The notes below the pieces were generated by a model. The model had not been told where the DNA came from and made no database searches. It saw only the letters and a program-made list of their open reading frames with translations. From NCBI GenBank assembly GCA_963575745.1, contig CAUYUJ010021148.1, positions 411,032-475,031 on the forward strand: a DNA stretch of 64,000 nt, written 5' to 3'. The translations under genes and the position numbers were made by a program. This DNA comes from Prorocentrum cordatum (Eukaryota; Sar; Dinophyceae; Prorocentrales; Prorocentraceae). Below are positions 52,964-63,510 of the stretch, piece after piece (the first letter of the stretch is position 1; each line of letters begins with the position of its first letter).

Positions 52964-53722
52964 ATGGGGAACCCAAAGCCAAACACTGACGCTTTCGAGC
53001 GAAAGCGAGAGCCGAACCGCTTCTACAACCAGCAGAAGAAGAAGGAAAACACGGCGGCCGCAGAGGAGGCGATGGTCGCCCCGCACAAGCGCAGGATCGC
53101 TTACCTTGAACGCAGGGTGGGCGCGCAGACGAAACTGCCAGCGAGACAGGTGCGCCATGCGCGCGCGGTGCGCCAGGTGCGCGCTGTGCTTCATGCGCGC
53201 AGCTTGCGCCGCCCCTGGTGGACATGGTGCGCGACCACAGACGCGACCTCTGAGAGCAGCTGCTACCGACGGAAGACTTTCGACGGGGGACACGGTGCAA
53301 ACCGACAGAAAGGGAAAACAATCGCCCAGAAGCAGCTGAACTACAAGAAGCGCGCCCGCGCGAGAGCGGAGAGAGAGCGCGACGACGCCAAGCGCAGGCC
53401 CTGCTCCTTCCAGACTTGGCGGGGCGTCTTCCGCAAGCTGCGCCTGCAGGATTGCTTTGGGGGGCGGAAGGGCGCGGGCGGGCAGGGCAGGGGGCGGCCC
53501 CAGGAGTTGCCGACGAACTGGGCCAAGGAGGTCAAGGACTGGTCTGAGAGCGGCGCGAGGCACTTGCGCTGGCTGCGGCGGTGCAACGAGAACGGGGACC
53601 AGCGCAGAGACAACAGCGCGCAGCGGGGCGCGGGAAAGAAAACCGCCCGCGCGGGGCGGGGGCGGGCCGGCACGAAGGGGCAGCAACGCAGGGCGAGGGA
53701 GGCGAGGGGGGCGAGGGGCTAG
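52964..53722 (+). CDS. basic protein, unknown, upstream partner of the P-loop gene
   Basis: ATG at 52964 opens a 252-codon frame. It begins MGNPKPNTDAFERKREPNRF, is very rich in Arg/Lys, and contains AEEAMVAPHKRRIAYLERRV, QLNYKKRARARAERERDDAK and WAKEVKDWSESGARHLRWLR. The N-terminal part looks like a charged coiled coil. Codons 50-95 read like a different frame (the parallel frame also looks coding), so an old frameshift is possible. The frame is open further upstream only through a GAG microsatellite, which is why this ATG was chosen. It lies about 370 bp before the next exon on the same strand and could be an earlier exon of the same gene. No family is recognised. Confidence 0.4.
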   Translation: MGNPKPNTDAFERKREPNRFYNQQKKKENTAAAEEAMVAPHKRRIAYLERRVGAQTKLPARQVRHARAVRQVRAVLHARSLRRPWWTWCATTDATSESSCYRRKTFDGGHGANRQKGKTIAQKQLNYKKRARARAERERDDAKRRPCSFQTWRGVFRKLRLQDCFGGRKGAGGQGRGRPQELPTNWAKEVKDWSESGARHLRWLRRCNENGDQRRDNSAQRGAGKKTARAGRGRAGTKGQQRRAREARGARG

Positions 53723-54093
53723 GAGGGGCAGGATGAAGGGGAGGAGGACGAGGAAGAGGGAAAGGAGAAAGAGGTGGCGGGGGCTGCGCCAGAGGGCATC
53801 CTCAAAAAAGTACGCCCCCCGCTGGCGAACGCAAGCGCGGACCGCAGCGATGGCGAGGCGCGTCTGCCTCGGCGCTGACTCTAAGCCAGCAACCACGACG
53901 CCACCACTGCAAAGCACTTGCACAGCGCTGCGTTAGAGGGCATCCGTAGCTTTTGCGGCCGAAGCTTCTGCGCGCCCCCAACACGTTCGCAGGCCCCTCG
54001 TTCGGGCCCGCGCCCCCTGCCACCCATGTCGGCTTACGAGGGCGCCAGGGCCTTGACCGAAGGCTACTTCTGCCGCCCCCTGTTCTCCCACAG

Positions 54094-56016
54094 GGTAACA
54101 CTGACTCACTCTTGGAATTTACCACGGAGGCATCACTGCTCGACAACCCGCTCGTGCACTGGGTGGACTTCATCACCAACCACACCCACGCAATCCGAGA
54201 GGATATGGGGGCGCAGCATCGCGAGGCTTCCAAGAGCAACGCCTGGCACACCTCGCCCGCCCCCTTCTGCCTCAAGGGGCCCTTGCCTGCTGACTCCCAG
54301 CTGCAATTTTGCATCCTGGACACAGGGGGCGGCACCAGAACCACCATCAGGCACATTGTTCTGCCATCTCAGACGAAGATGCGGCCCCGGGCCTTCTCTA
54401 AGCTCGATTTCGGCAGCGCGCGGAAGCTCGTGCTCCAGCACCCCAAGGTCGGCGCCCGCGTTTGGCAATGCATATTCGAGCACCTGGGGGCCCAACAATA
54501 TCGACAGTTCCATCTTTCCCTTGAGGCCAAGCAGAAGGGCAAAGTCGATGCCTTCTTCGACATGGGCGACGAGGGCATCGACGCTGGCTTCGAGTGCACC
54601 CCCAAGCACGCGCCGCGCACGACTTCTGAGTGCGCCCAGCTGGCGCGGCATACAAAGACGCTTAAGCGCGGGGCACCTCTGCACGGTCGGCCACTTGCAC
54701 TGGTGGGTAAAGTTTCGCGCAACGCTCTTGCCGAGGGTGTCCTAGCCAAGAAGGAGTACCTGCGCAACCTGCTCCTCTGCGAGAAGCATCTGAAGCCCTG
54801 GTTCCTCAACATCCTCAAGGAGCGCATCGACCCCCGGGCGTCGCTCGCCCTCGCTGGAGGGCCCAACTGCGGCAAGACGCCCGCGGGGACGGCGCGCTTG
54901 TCGGCCACGTGCGACCGCAACGCCAGGGTGCACGGCCTCGACCACGACAAGGCCTATAGGGGGGACACTTTGCCGAAGTTGCTGCTAGCCCTTCGTCGCC
55001 GCCGTTGCATTCGCTTCGAGATGCGCGCTAGAACGCCCCCCCCCCCCAGGGGAAGACCGGCGAGCGGCGGCGCCGGTGCATTGTCGCCCCCCCGCCCACA
55101 GGCGCGCGCGCGGGTCGCGCCAGAGATTGATGTTTTGCTCGGCGAGCCAGGCGCCTGTACAATGGGTGGCGTCTTAGACGACGGGCGTTTGACTCAGCTT
55201 CCAGCGAACATTGCGAAGGCGATTTTAGACGCGGGGCAGTACGAAAGCACGTGCTGGGCGAGATGGGGGGCGACGAAGTGGGTCAAGGGAGAGCCCCGCG
55301 CCGCGGCCGACCAGGCGCGCGACCCCCGCGCGGCCAAGGACGACGATTGGCCCCACGCTACGTTCGAGGAGTGCTTCAACATTCGCGAGAAGATGGCCCC
55401 TCCGTGCGTCGCAGCGGTCTTCAAGAGGGCGGCCTTCATCGTCAACGCCAAGAAGTACGTCTATTGGAGGCCCGCGGGCACGGGGGAAGCCGACGCCCAG
55501 CGCAAGAACATAGCGGGCATGGGCGAGCACTGTACACCAGAGGGCAAGGCATTATACGGAGCTTCCAAGAACGGTGACACGACTCCGCCTGGTGGTTGGC
55601 AGCACATATTGCAACAGGAGAGGGCATTCATTGACGCCGCCGCGCAGGCAGCGCATGCGAGGCGCGTGCCCGACGCCCAGCCAGCCCCCGCCATCCGCGC
55701 CATCAAGGGGGGGCCCTTATCGCCAGAGACTCGCGACTTCAGGCGCCTCCTCGGACCCAGCGGCGCCCGCCTCGACCTGCGCAGCCCGTCGCCAGCCAGC
55801 GCCGCGTCGTCGAGTGCGCCGCTGACCCAGGCGCTCGAGAGAGCCATGGAGGAAGGCCCTCCATTGCCCCCCAGGATCTCCGATGGGGGAGGAGGCGGAG
55901 GCCTTCGCTTCCTCGGGGGGCGGGATGGATTGAGCGGCGCACGCGTGCTCGCGCGGCGTCGCACGCAGCCGAGCCCCAGGCGGGCCTCCAGCGTGCCGTT
56001 TCCAGTTCCCATATGA
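54094..56016 (+). CDS. P-loop protein resembling superfamily 3 (Rep-type) helicases
   Basis: GTTCTCCCACAG ends at 54093 and the frame runs to TGA at 56014 (about 640 codons). An ATG at 53953 opens the same frame, but the acceptor-like sequence argues for an exon start at 54094. The protein opens GNTDSLLEFTTEASLLDNPL. It has a Walker A loop GGPNCGKT (54856-54879), a Walker B-like GVLDDG (55168-55185) and then ARWGATKWVKGEPRAAAD. Spacing and order fit SF3 helicases, but the motif C asparagine is not clear (ADQA). A Pro/Gly-rich insert at 55025-55110 between the motifs looks like an in-frame unspliced intron or expansion. From memory, multicopy dinoflagellate proteins with this order exist; their role is unknown to me. 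It could be a mobile-element replication protein. Confidence 0.55.
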   Translation, partial: GNTDSLLEFTTEASLLDNPLVHWVDFITNHTHAIREDMGAQHREASKSNAWHTSPAPFCLKGPLPADSQLQFCILDTGGGTRTTIRHIVLPSQTKMRPRAFSKLDFGSARKLVLQHPKVGARVWQCIFEHLGAQQYRQFHLSLEAKQKGKVDAFFDMGDEGIDAGFECTPKHAPRTTSECAQLARHTKTLKRGAPLHGRPLALVGKVSRNALAEGVLAKKEYLRNLLLCEKHLKPWFLNILKERIDPRASLALAGGPNCGKTPAGTARLSATCDRNARVHGLDHDKAYRGDTLPKLLLALRRRRCIRFEMRARTPPPPRGRPASGGAGALSPPRPQARARVAPEIDVLLGEPGACTMGGVLDDGRLTQLPANIAKAILDAGQYESTCWARWGATKWVKGEPRAAADQARDPRAAKDDDWPHATFEECFNIREKMAPPCVAAVFKRAAFIVNAKKYVYWRPAGTGEADAQRKNIAGMGEHCTPEGKALYGASKNGDTTPPGGWQHILQQERAFIDAAAQAAHARRVPDAQPAPAIRAIKGGPLSPETRDFRRLLGPSGARLDLRSPSPASAASSSAPLTQALERAMEEGPPLPPRISDGGGGGGLRFLGGRDGLSGARVLARRRTQPSPRRASSVPFPVPI

Positions 56017-57259
56017 ACAGATCGGTTGTTCAAGCACAAACGCTTTCGCTATGCTCGCTCGCACTCATCTCCATCGCCATCTTTCACCGCCGTCGCTGCC
56101 GCCGCTGCTCGCGCATCTTGCGCCGCCGTCGTTGCCGTCGCTGCGCGCGTTCGGCGACGGCCGAGGGCGAAGGCAACGGTGGCCCGCTGGGGCCTGGAAG
56201 CACATAGGTTGTTCGCCCCGACCCCCGAAACGCAACGACGAGCGAACGTGCTTTCATTGCTGCCGCGACTACCTGGGACCCGGCGTCACATCGCCAGCGG
56301 TCGACTCTAGAAAGCTGCAACTGTCTGCCTCGAGGATGTCGGTGGGAATAGGCTTGGAGCGAAACAGAAGGGAGTCTGGAAACTGCAGTCAGCATTGGAC
56401 GTGGAATGCGTTGGCTAGCACATTCTCGGCCCGACGTTGGCCAGGATGGAACAGCGCATCCAGCAGGCGCGAGTCATGCCCGGCGCGAGCGGCCCCAAGA
56501 TCACCAGAGGCCCAACCCCTAGCGAAATTGAGAGGCACCCGCTGGGGAAAGGGCGCGCTGGGGGCAGCTCGCCCCGGCGCCCGCAGAATCCCGCGGTGGA
56601 GCCAAACGAGAAGCATGGAGGCGGTGGGCGAGGTAGGGCTGCTTGGGAAGGCCCTCTGCCCCGGCGCAGACCTCAGCCGCGACGCCAACAATTTGTCGCG
56701 CGGCCTCGGCCGCGCGTACATCAGGGGAGGAATATGCACAGACGCAACCCATCGTCGATCCAACGGAAAATATTTGAAAATATCCAAAGCGGGGGGAAGA
56801 CGAAAGCCCGGACAACGCATGAAAATATGAGAATCCCGGGATTTGCGCGCATTTATGCGCGCGCCCCTGGGCCCCTTCAGCTGAGGGGGGTGGCCTTCCA
56901 GGGGCGCAGAGGGGCCTGGGCATGGCCTTCCCTGAACTGGGCGACTTGGTCGGGGCCCCGAAGGAAGGGGCGCGCTTCGTTCGCTGCGAGACCCGGCCCC
57001 AGCACATCCCCGGATAGCTCGCTCAGAGCTGAAAGGGTTGCAGATTGAGTCGCCGGAGCCGCGGGGGGGCCGAGGAGTTCGTTCCGGCTTCCGTGAGAAC
57101 ACCTCACGCGCGGGCTGCCCGAGGCTGCAGCGAGCCCCGAGAGGTCTTTTCAGCGCATTGCTTGGAAGCCCCCCAGAAGCTCCTTCCTCGAGAGGTCTTG
57201 CCAGGAGCTTCTCGAGCTTCGCCGAGAGGCCATTGCGCGCTTTTCCGGCGCTCTGCAAT
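56017..57259. other. interval between P-loop gene and retrotransposon relic
   Basis: CGCCGTCGCTGCCGCCGC-type sequence lies at 56085-56150. A long minus frame continues from the endonuclease relic to about 56389 but shows no reverse transcriptase motif. The segment 56790-56830 shares GGAAGACGAAAG and GAAAATATGAGAA with 3630-3665. Confidence 0.35.
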
Positions 57260-58085
57260 CCGGATTTCGGATTCCACGAAGTAGTGGCGAGGACGGGGGT
57301 GCGATTTTTAGGTTTGGCAAGGTCGTCAAAATCCGCCCAGGCCCGAACGGTGGAGCGACGGGGCCGCGACTGGGGGGGGGCGCGCAAACGCAGTCTATCC
57401 CGCGCCGCGCGCCCCTCGCATTTGCGAACGCACGTTGGCCACCCCCCCTCGAAAGTGTCGATTGCCACAAGTTGTCCCCCAGCCAAAGCAAGTTGGAAAG
57501 CATGTTCTTGACTGTCTTGCGGCTGGCAAATTCCTGCTCCGCTCACATACTCAAAGATCCGACACGGGCATTAGCGCTAATGAACCTGAGTTGTACAGCG
57601 TGCTGGTCTAACACATCGTCGACGGTCTTCCCAAATCGGGCGCGCTCTGTAGCTTTGCGTCCACTGTGGGGCGCATGGGCAGAGACGATTGTTACCTCGA
57701 GACCTGGAGCCCGAAGAGACACAAGAATAATGCGAGGGGAGACATGGGGCACGTTGACCTGCTCAGGGGTCAGGTTCTGTGGCTTGGACCTGACATGGGC
57801 ATACGATTCGTCAACGTCCAAACATGTCCCCACGCCTAACTCATGGTCCGACTGCCCGCGTGAGACGACATGATAAGGGGCGGCGCGCCTAACCCCCTGG
57901 GGAGTCTTGGCCTCCTGAGGGCCGATGATGCGGGCTGCCAGGGTAGCAAGTTGGTGTTTGATAAGCATGGTCCGCATGGCGGCACGGATACGTTTTTGGG
58001 ACCTTCTTAGGCAGAAGATCACAAGGAGCTGATATTGCATTGAGCGGTCTGGAGATGCACTGAGGCCTCGATGGCAGAGTTGCGC
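57260..58085 (-). pseudogene. LINE-type endonuclease (EEP/APE family), frameshifted
   Basis: Minus-strand frames in succession give QTAQCNISSL (the N-terminal Asn strand), HQLATLAARIIGPQEAKT (catalytic Glu in the QE position), PYHVVSRGQSDHELGVG, VTIVSAHAPHSG and FISANARVGS. A second frame then gives LVAIDTFEGGWPTCVR, then FDDLAKPKNRTPVL. This is the order of non-LTR retrotransposon endonucleases, which nick target DNA. The usual GDxNA aspartate reads Ser and the SDH-type end reads KNR, so with the frameshifts it should be inactive. No reverse transcriptase follows. Confidence 0.75.
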
Positions 58086-58289
58086 CGCGGCACAGCTAGG
58101 TCCTGACACTCTTCTTGCAGGTTGGGGAACATGGCCCTCGAGCTGCTGGAGTAAGTGGAGGAGGAGGTGGCGGAGGTGGGGTTGCAGGCAAGCGCAGGGT
58201 AGGCAGCCTGATCAGCTGGCGATGCCGCAGCCAATCAGCCCCACCCTTTGCCTTTAACATAGCGGGTAAACCAACGAGAGATTGCGCGA

Positions 58290-58720
58290 GAGGGGCAAGG
58301 GAATAGGTGCCAGCCATTGCGGATCTTGCCCCGTTGTCAGCCAACACGTTCCAGGGATGCAAGTCGCGCCCGTGGACGCGAAACAAGAAAACCGATCGAC
58401 GGGGCCGAGCAACAAGCCTGGCGATGTCAGCATTCGCCTTGGATGAGGAGCTGCTACTTAGGAAGTCAACACCGCTTGAACCGTCGCTGCAAATGTGGAG
58501 CGGTAGCGAGACCCAGTTCGCAATGCCAAGGATGACGGCCCACGCGACGACCAGGAGTTCAAGGTTTGCGCTGTCTGGCGACGGCGGCCCACCCGAGATC
58601 ATGTTGGAGAACTCTGACCATTCCCCACGACGTCGCGTCGGCGTCCTACGGATCCAGCGAGCCATCGCGGTTGATGAGCTCGTCATGGCCCGTTCTGGGG
58701 CAGCTGTCAACAGCGAAGTA
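58290..58720 (-). pseudogene. retroelement RNase H domain, frameshifted
   Basis: An early frame holds INRDGSLDP and SWGMVRVL, matching the first RNase H strand with its Asp. After a frameshift the main frame gives NLELLVVAWAVILGIAN (Glu helix), LPLHICSDGSSGVDFL (second Asp) and RVHGRDLHPWNVLADNGARS (the final Asp helix, as in HSGDPWNELAD of LINE RNase H). All four acidic positions can be seen. It lies upstream (5') of the endonuclease on the same strand, the reverse of the usual EN-RT-RNH order. Confidence 0.75.
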
Positions 58721-59689
58721 CGCTGGTTCTTCCAGCGATAGGGAGGTCCAGGGTTCTCCAGATCAGCTGGCGCCCGGTGCAAGCCAGGGCCCGAATGAGA
58801 ACAAATTCGCCCAGGTCGACTTGGAGGGGGTCGGGAGAGCAGGTCGGGTCGGCCTTTTCCTCAGGGGTGGGGCTGGGAGGTCGCTGCAGCTCCATTGTAA
58901 GTTCACCGTTGGATCATGACGGCGGCGCATCGGAAGTTCGCAGTCATGTTGGTCATAGAACCCACCAGCGTAGCTGACTGAGGAACCCAAGATCCCCCTT
59001 GCGCCGAAGGACCACGCCCCCACGTGGGCAGCAACCGGGGGCCGGGGGCCGGGTCTACCACGGATGAGAAGGGTCTGACCAGCACGCCTTGGTTGAATTG
59101 CCTTTTTTCTGAATTGAGCTGGTCGCGGCACCCTGTACCGGCGGCGCGGCTAGGCGCAGTCGGAAGACGAGTCAATGGTCGCACGGGCGCATGAGGCGGC
59201 ACTTCGGGCGCGAAGTCCAGGACAAGTGGGTCCTGGGTTCAAAAGCGACGGGGCACATGAATTGAAATCCGAAGCATAGCTCGTGAGTAGCTTCGGAGAG
59301 GGGTGCACGCCGCTCAGACGTTTGTGGAGGGCGTCGGTCCTGGCCGCGGCGGCGGCGCTGCTCCGCGAAGCCACTCCGATTCTGGCGCCACCGCCACGGG
59401 GAGTCTCTGGGACAACCACCAGCCGAGAAAGAGAAGCACGAGGTCCCCAGCGCGGCCCCTGGGCGCGGGGCAGGGGGAAAGCCGCAAAATCCCGAGACCT
59501 TCCCATTCGACTGATCGCAGGCGGCCCCACCACCTGCAGCTGATCCGTCTCGTCGCTCGCGCCCCCCCGGCGCCGGCACCTGCGCGGCGGGCCCATCCCC
59601 GCCTCGACCGAGGGCGGCGCGTGGACCGCTCGGGGCCGCGGGTTTGCGGAGCTCGCCGAATTGGTAGCCCCCGAGAAACATCACTGCTG

Positions 59690-61064
59690 GAGAGCATGAA
59701 TCGTTGGACTGGCAGCCCCCGAGAAACAGCACGGGTGGAGAACATGAAGCTTGTCGATCAAGGTTTGCAACTCCATGAGAGTCTGCGGTGTGATGTCGTC
59801 TGCGGCCTTCGCGTGCTCCCCAAACGCTTCGATGGCCAGGGCGGTGGCAACCTGCTCTCTGGGTTCATGAAGGCGCCTTCTTTGCTCTTCTGGAAGACTG
59901 CCTCGTCGATCTGCTGAACCGCCCACCTAATCTCGACGTCGAAGAGCCGACCCGGACGGGATTAAGACAGGGGGCGGTGCAACGGCTTGCTGCGGGGTGC
60001 CCGGCACTGGCACACTCTTGCATTCGTGTTCCGGGTTGGGGACTCCGCATTGGTGATGGCATGGCCACTTGAATTGACAGCCCAGTTGGCCGTGCGATGT
60101 ACTCGATCTTAGATTTCTGGGGCACCTGAGATGATGGAGGCTTGATCGGATTGGGTTTCTCCTCCACTAATGCCTCCGTGGGCGTGAGGGGCGACCGCTG
60201 GGCGATGATTGCGTGGACGCGGGGGACGAAGCGAACCGAATTCTGGGGTTGGCTGGAAGATGCGAACGACTTCCCATGCACATGCTGGGCGTTGGGAGCC
60301 GGGGCTGGATGCGGCGGCGGGGGCAGAGGCGGCAGCGGTGGATCTTGCGCCGCTGGGTCGCCCAGACCCGCTGCTGAAGCCCCCACTGGTACCTGATGGG
60401 GCTGCTGATGTATCACTCCTGTAGACTGATGCCCCGTGCCCAGACCTTCGAGACTGATCTAGCAGAGCTGCTGGATCATGATGTCCTGCTGGGCCATCTT
60501 GTTTGCTATTTGAATCATGGCAGCTGCCATTTGATTCCGCTGTGGGTCGTTTGCGGGAAGTCGGCCATGTTCGTCGGCATGGTTCTCTTGCCCCGCTGGA
60601 CTGGGAGGCCACCGAAACTGCGCAGCTGCCTCTGACTGGCGCTGAATAGCTGGAGCTGTAGAAGCAGCCGAGTGCGAGTGCCACGGCGGCGGAGTAGAAG
60701 CTGATGCCCCACAAGACTGCTGAGGCACTGTACCTGCGGCACTGCACGATACACCGTCCGTGCCCCAGTCGGCCTCCGCCTGCTGGCGGCGCAAGAGCTG
60801 GTCGACTGTCTGCCTGTTGAGTGCGACACCCTTCTCAAGCATCGCCTTCTGGTCGCTGAGCGCAGCGACCCGCTCGTCGATCTTCTCGACGCGGCCGAGA
60901 GCGCGCTCCATCCTTATTTTGGCGTCCAGCATCTGCTCTTGGATGCAACCGAGCTGAGCGAGCATGAATCGATATGTGGAACTATTGGTGCATTCGTCCT
61001 TGAGGTCGGTCATCGTCTTGTCAGCCTGGGGGGGCACCGGGGCGAGGTTTACAATCGCATGCAT
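59690..61064 (-). pseudogene. retrotransposon ORF1-like coiled-coil protein, frameshifted
   Basis: The first block (61064-60459) reads ECTNSSTYRFMLAQLGCIQE, MERALGRVEKIDERVAALSD and VDQLLRRQQAEADWG, a heptad-like coiled coil, then a Gln/Pro/Ser-rich stretch. After a stop at about 60459 the next frame continues to VEEKPNPIKPPSSQVPQKSK. A third frame has a Cys/His cluster (GCQFKWPCHHQCGVPNPEHE). Then come WAVQQIDEAVFQKSKEGAF and, shifted, ATALAIEAFGEHAKAADDIT. Coiled coil plus Cys/His cluster fits ORF1 proteins of LINE elements, which bind RNA. At least three frameshifts break it. Confidence 0.6.
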
Positions 61065-61099
61065 TTTGACACGAACTTCGTACCGATACAGATGCCTGG

Positions 61100-61420
61100 C
61101 TTAGAAGTTCATCTCGTTTTGCGGGGCCTGGTAGACTATGTTCACGATCGCCATGTCTGGAGATGCTGGGATGGTCGCACCTTCGACTTTTGACACTGTC
61201 GGTGGTGGCGCCTTCGGCTGGACCACCTTTTGTGAAAGTTGCTGGGCACAGGATCCACTGAGGAAGCGATGGGAGGGGCGAAGGCGCGGTCCTCCCGTTT
61301 CCGCGCCCGTACCTTCTCTTCCTTGCCCCACAATGCCCACAGGTCCAGCATCTCACAGGAACTTGACACGAATGCTGGGAACGCATACGGGACATAGGCT
61401 CTCCCTGTGCACGTGCGATG
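61100..61420 (-). pseudogene. Cys-rich N-terminal part of the same ORF1
   Basis: The minus frame gives VRCWTCGHCGARKRRYG, a CxxCxxC cluster. A shifted frame then gives SGSCAQQLSQKVVQPKAP and SKVEGATIPASPDMAIV, leading toward the coiled-coil block. It looks like a zinc-binding N-terminus. The reading is less certain than for the domains downstream. Confidence 0.4.
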
Positions 61421-61664
61421 CGATGGCAGCAGGTCTCTGGCCTCGCCTGGCCCGGTGAGTCGCCTGGCCGAGGCCCTCTTTTATCGCGCCCCGCAGCGCC
61501 GGGCGGGTTCCCTCGAAGGCTTCCGGTGGAAGAGATCAGAAGGGAAGCAGCAATCGAGTGTGCGGCCGCGCAGAGGGCGCGCGTCTGATCGGCTGTGGCT
61601 TGTGAGTGAGTTTCAGCAGGACTCTGCAGCGCAGGAACCCAATGAACCGTTTCCTCGGCCAAAC

Positions 61665-61985
61665 CCTCCCCTCCTCCTCCTCGTCCTCCTCCTCCTCCTT
61701 TTCCTCCTTCTCATCCTCATCCTCCTCCTCGTCCGCCTCCGCCTCCGACTCCGACTCCGACTCCTCCCTCCCCCCATTCCCTCCCTCCCTCCCTCCCTCC
61801 ATCCCTCCCTCCTCCCTCCTCTCCCTCCTGCCTCCTTCCTTCCTCCTCCCTCCCTCCCTCCCTTCTCCCTCCCTCCCTTCTCCCTCCTCCCTCTGCCTTC
61901 TCCACCTCCCCCTCCCCCTCCCCCCTCCCTCCCTCCTCCCGTCCTCCCTTCCCCTTCTCCTCCTACGCCTCCGCCTCCTCTGCGT
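61665..61985 (+). repeat. (TCC)n/(CCCT)n pyrimidine tract
   Basis: About 320 bp of TCC, CTC and CCCTCC repeat, including CCGACTCCGACTCCGACTCC at 61742. Confidence 0.95.
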
Positions 61986-62249
61986 TCGCCGCTTCGTCGG
62001 GCCGCCAGGGCATCCGGGAGAGAGCCGTTGCTGGCCTCAGCCGGCGGGAGGCCGCACGGAAGGTTCGGCCAAGTGCGCGCCCCTCTCCGGCAGTCTCGGC
62101 TCCGCCGAAGCGCCGCTTCCTCTGCCCTCCCCCGGGGGGAGGGCCCGTTGAGACACCGGCAGCTCCCCCGCCGGGCCCGAATCCAGCCAGAATCGGCTTC
62201 CTGACCCCTGATCGGCACCAGAGACGTGATCGTTTTTTTATTCATTGTT

Positions 62250-62391
62250 CCGATCGGCGTCGGCTCTCGCCCCCCCCTCCTCCCCCCCCATGGAGAAGAT
62301 TTTGGCTGTTTGGGGCGCCTGTTTCAAGCAGGTGAGTCCCTACCCCATAGGACGCACGGTTGCAAGCAGCCGCACTAAGCAGAGGTCCAGA
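62250..62391. repeat. repeat F, copy 2 (uninterrupted)
   Basis: CCGATCGGCGTCGGCTCTCG runs straight through C-rich sequence to GATTTTGGCTGTTTGGGGCG and GCACTAAGCAGAGGTCC. It is the empty-site form of the element E insertion at 38580. Confidence 0.75.
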
Positions 62392-62439
62392 GCCACCCCA
62401 CCCCCCTCCCGCCCTTCCGCCCAATGTCGAAACGCCGAA

Positions 62440-62651
62440 GAAGAAAACGCTCACATGGGCACGGAAAGAATCGGCACGATGCCCCACAGCAATCCCTGCT
62501 CATGTTGGACAGGGTTCGCTGCCCGCGCGGCCGCGGGCGTTGTGCATGTGAGGCAGAAGGCCGCCTGTGCCACAGCGGCCGCTGTCGATTCTGGACAGCA
62601 TTTATTTTTGGGCATCGTACCCACGCTTGCCGCAACCATATCGGTCGTCCA
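62440..62651. mobile_element. foldback element I, copy 2
   Basis: It shares GGCACGGAAAGAATCGGCAC, CAGAAGGCCGCCTG and ACAGCGGCCGCTGT with 25665-25871. The terminal pairing is weaker than in copy 1. Confidence 0.65.
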
Positions 62652-63059
62652 GTCATGGCCCTTCCCGGGGTCCATCTTGACCCTTTCTTCGAGTCGGACC
62701 TGGCCGTGCCGACGAGAAGCCTCCACGAGGCCCAGAGAGGTCGAAGGATGCCCGGGAGGGCCGCCGCTGCTTGGAGCGGCCTTCCTCCGAATCCCCCTCC
62801 TGCTCCTCCCCTTGGAAATCGGCCTTCCCCTCCGCTCCTCCCCCTCATCCCATCTGCTCGCGGGTCGGGCGAAAGGTGGGGGGGGGCTATACGGAAAGGG
62901 GGGAGCACGAGCTCTGCCGCATGCCGCCGGTCTCATGTCCCACCGCCAGGCGCTCTCCTCGAAACTTTGGCGTCGGAGAAGTCAGTTCCGTAGGATGATT
63001 CGTTGACCCCTTTTGTTATCCCCCCTGTTCGCCCGACTCGTCCCCCTGACACCGCAGGA

Positions 63060-63330
63060 CGGGCTGGAGGGAGGAGGGACGATGAGGAGGGAGGGCTTCA
63101 GGAGGTTTGGGAAGGCTTCCGGGTTCCAGGGAGGCTGCAGGAGGCCCAGGGGGGGAGGAGGAAGATACGTTGGGTTGAGGGTCGGAGGGAGGAGGAGGGA
63201 GGAGCAGTAGAAGAACAAGAAAAGAAAGGAGGACGGAGGACAGGGGAGGGAAGGGGAGAGGGGAGGGACGAGGGAGAAGGAGGGGCGAGGAACAAGGAGG
63301 AGGGAGGAGGGGGAGGGAGTGAGGGAGGAG
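63060..63330 (+). repeat. GGA/GGGA purine-rich tract
   Basis: About 270 bp of GGAGGGA-type purine repeat, less regular than the other tracts. Confidence 0.85.
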
Positions 63331-63394
63331 AGTCGTGGTCCAGAAGCGCGAACACACAACGCACCTGTGCATGAATTGTCGTGGGATTTGAGAA

Positions 63395-63510
63395 TATACG
63401 TTGCGCGGGTGTTCGTGGCGCTAGGCTGGCCTCGTGGACTCGGGGCGCGTATTCATGTACGCGGCTGGGCGCGTACGTCTTTTGCGGGCTCCCTAGTGGT
63501 GGTGGACAGT
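63395..63510. repeat. repeat J, copy 3 (uninterrupted)
   Basis: GGCTGGGCGCGTACGTCTTT runs on into GCGGGCTCCCTAGTGG. It corresponds to the joined flanks of element E copy 8 (left flank at 43200, right flank at 44208). Confidence 0.6.

Noticed and set aside
56389-57260. Reverse transcriptase downstream of the endonuclease relic
   Set aside because: No (F/Y)xDD motif or neighbouring RT blocks were seen in any minus frame. The relic appears truncated before RT.
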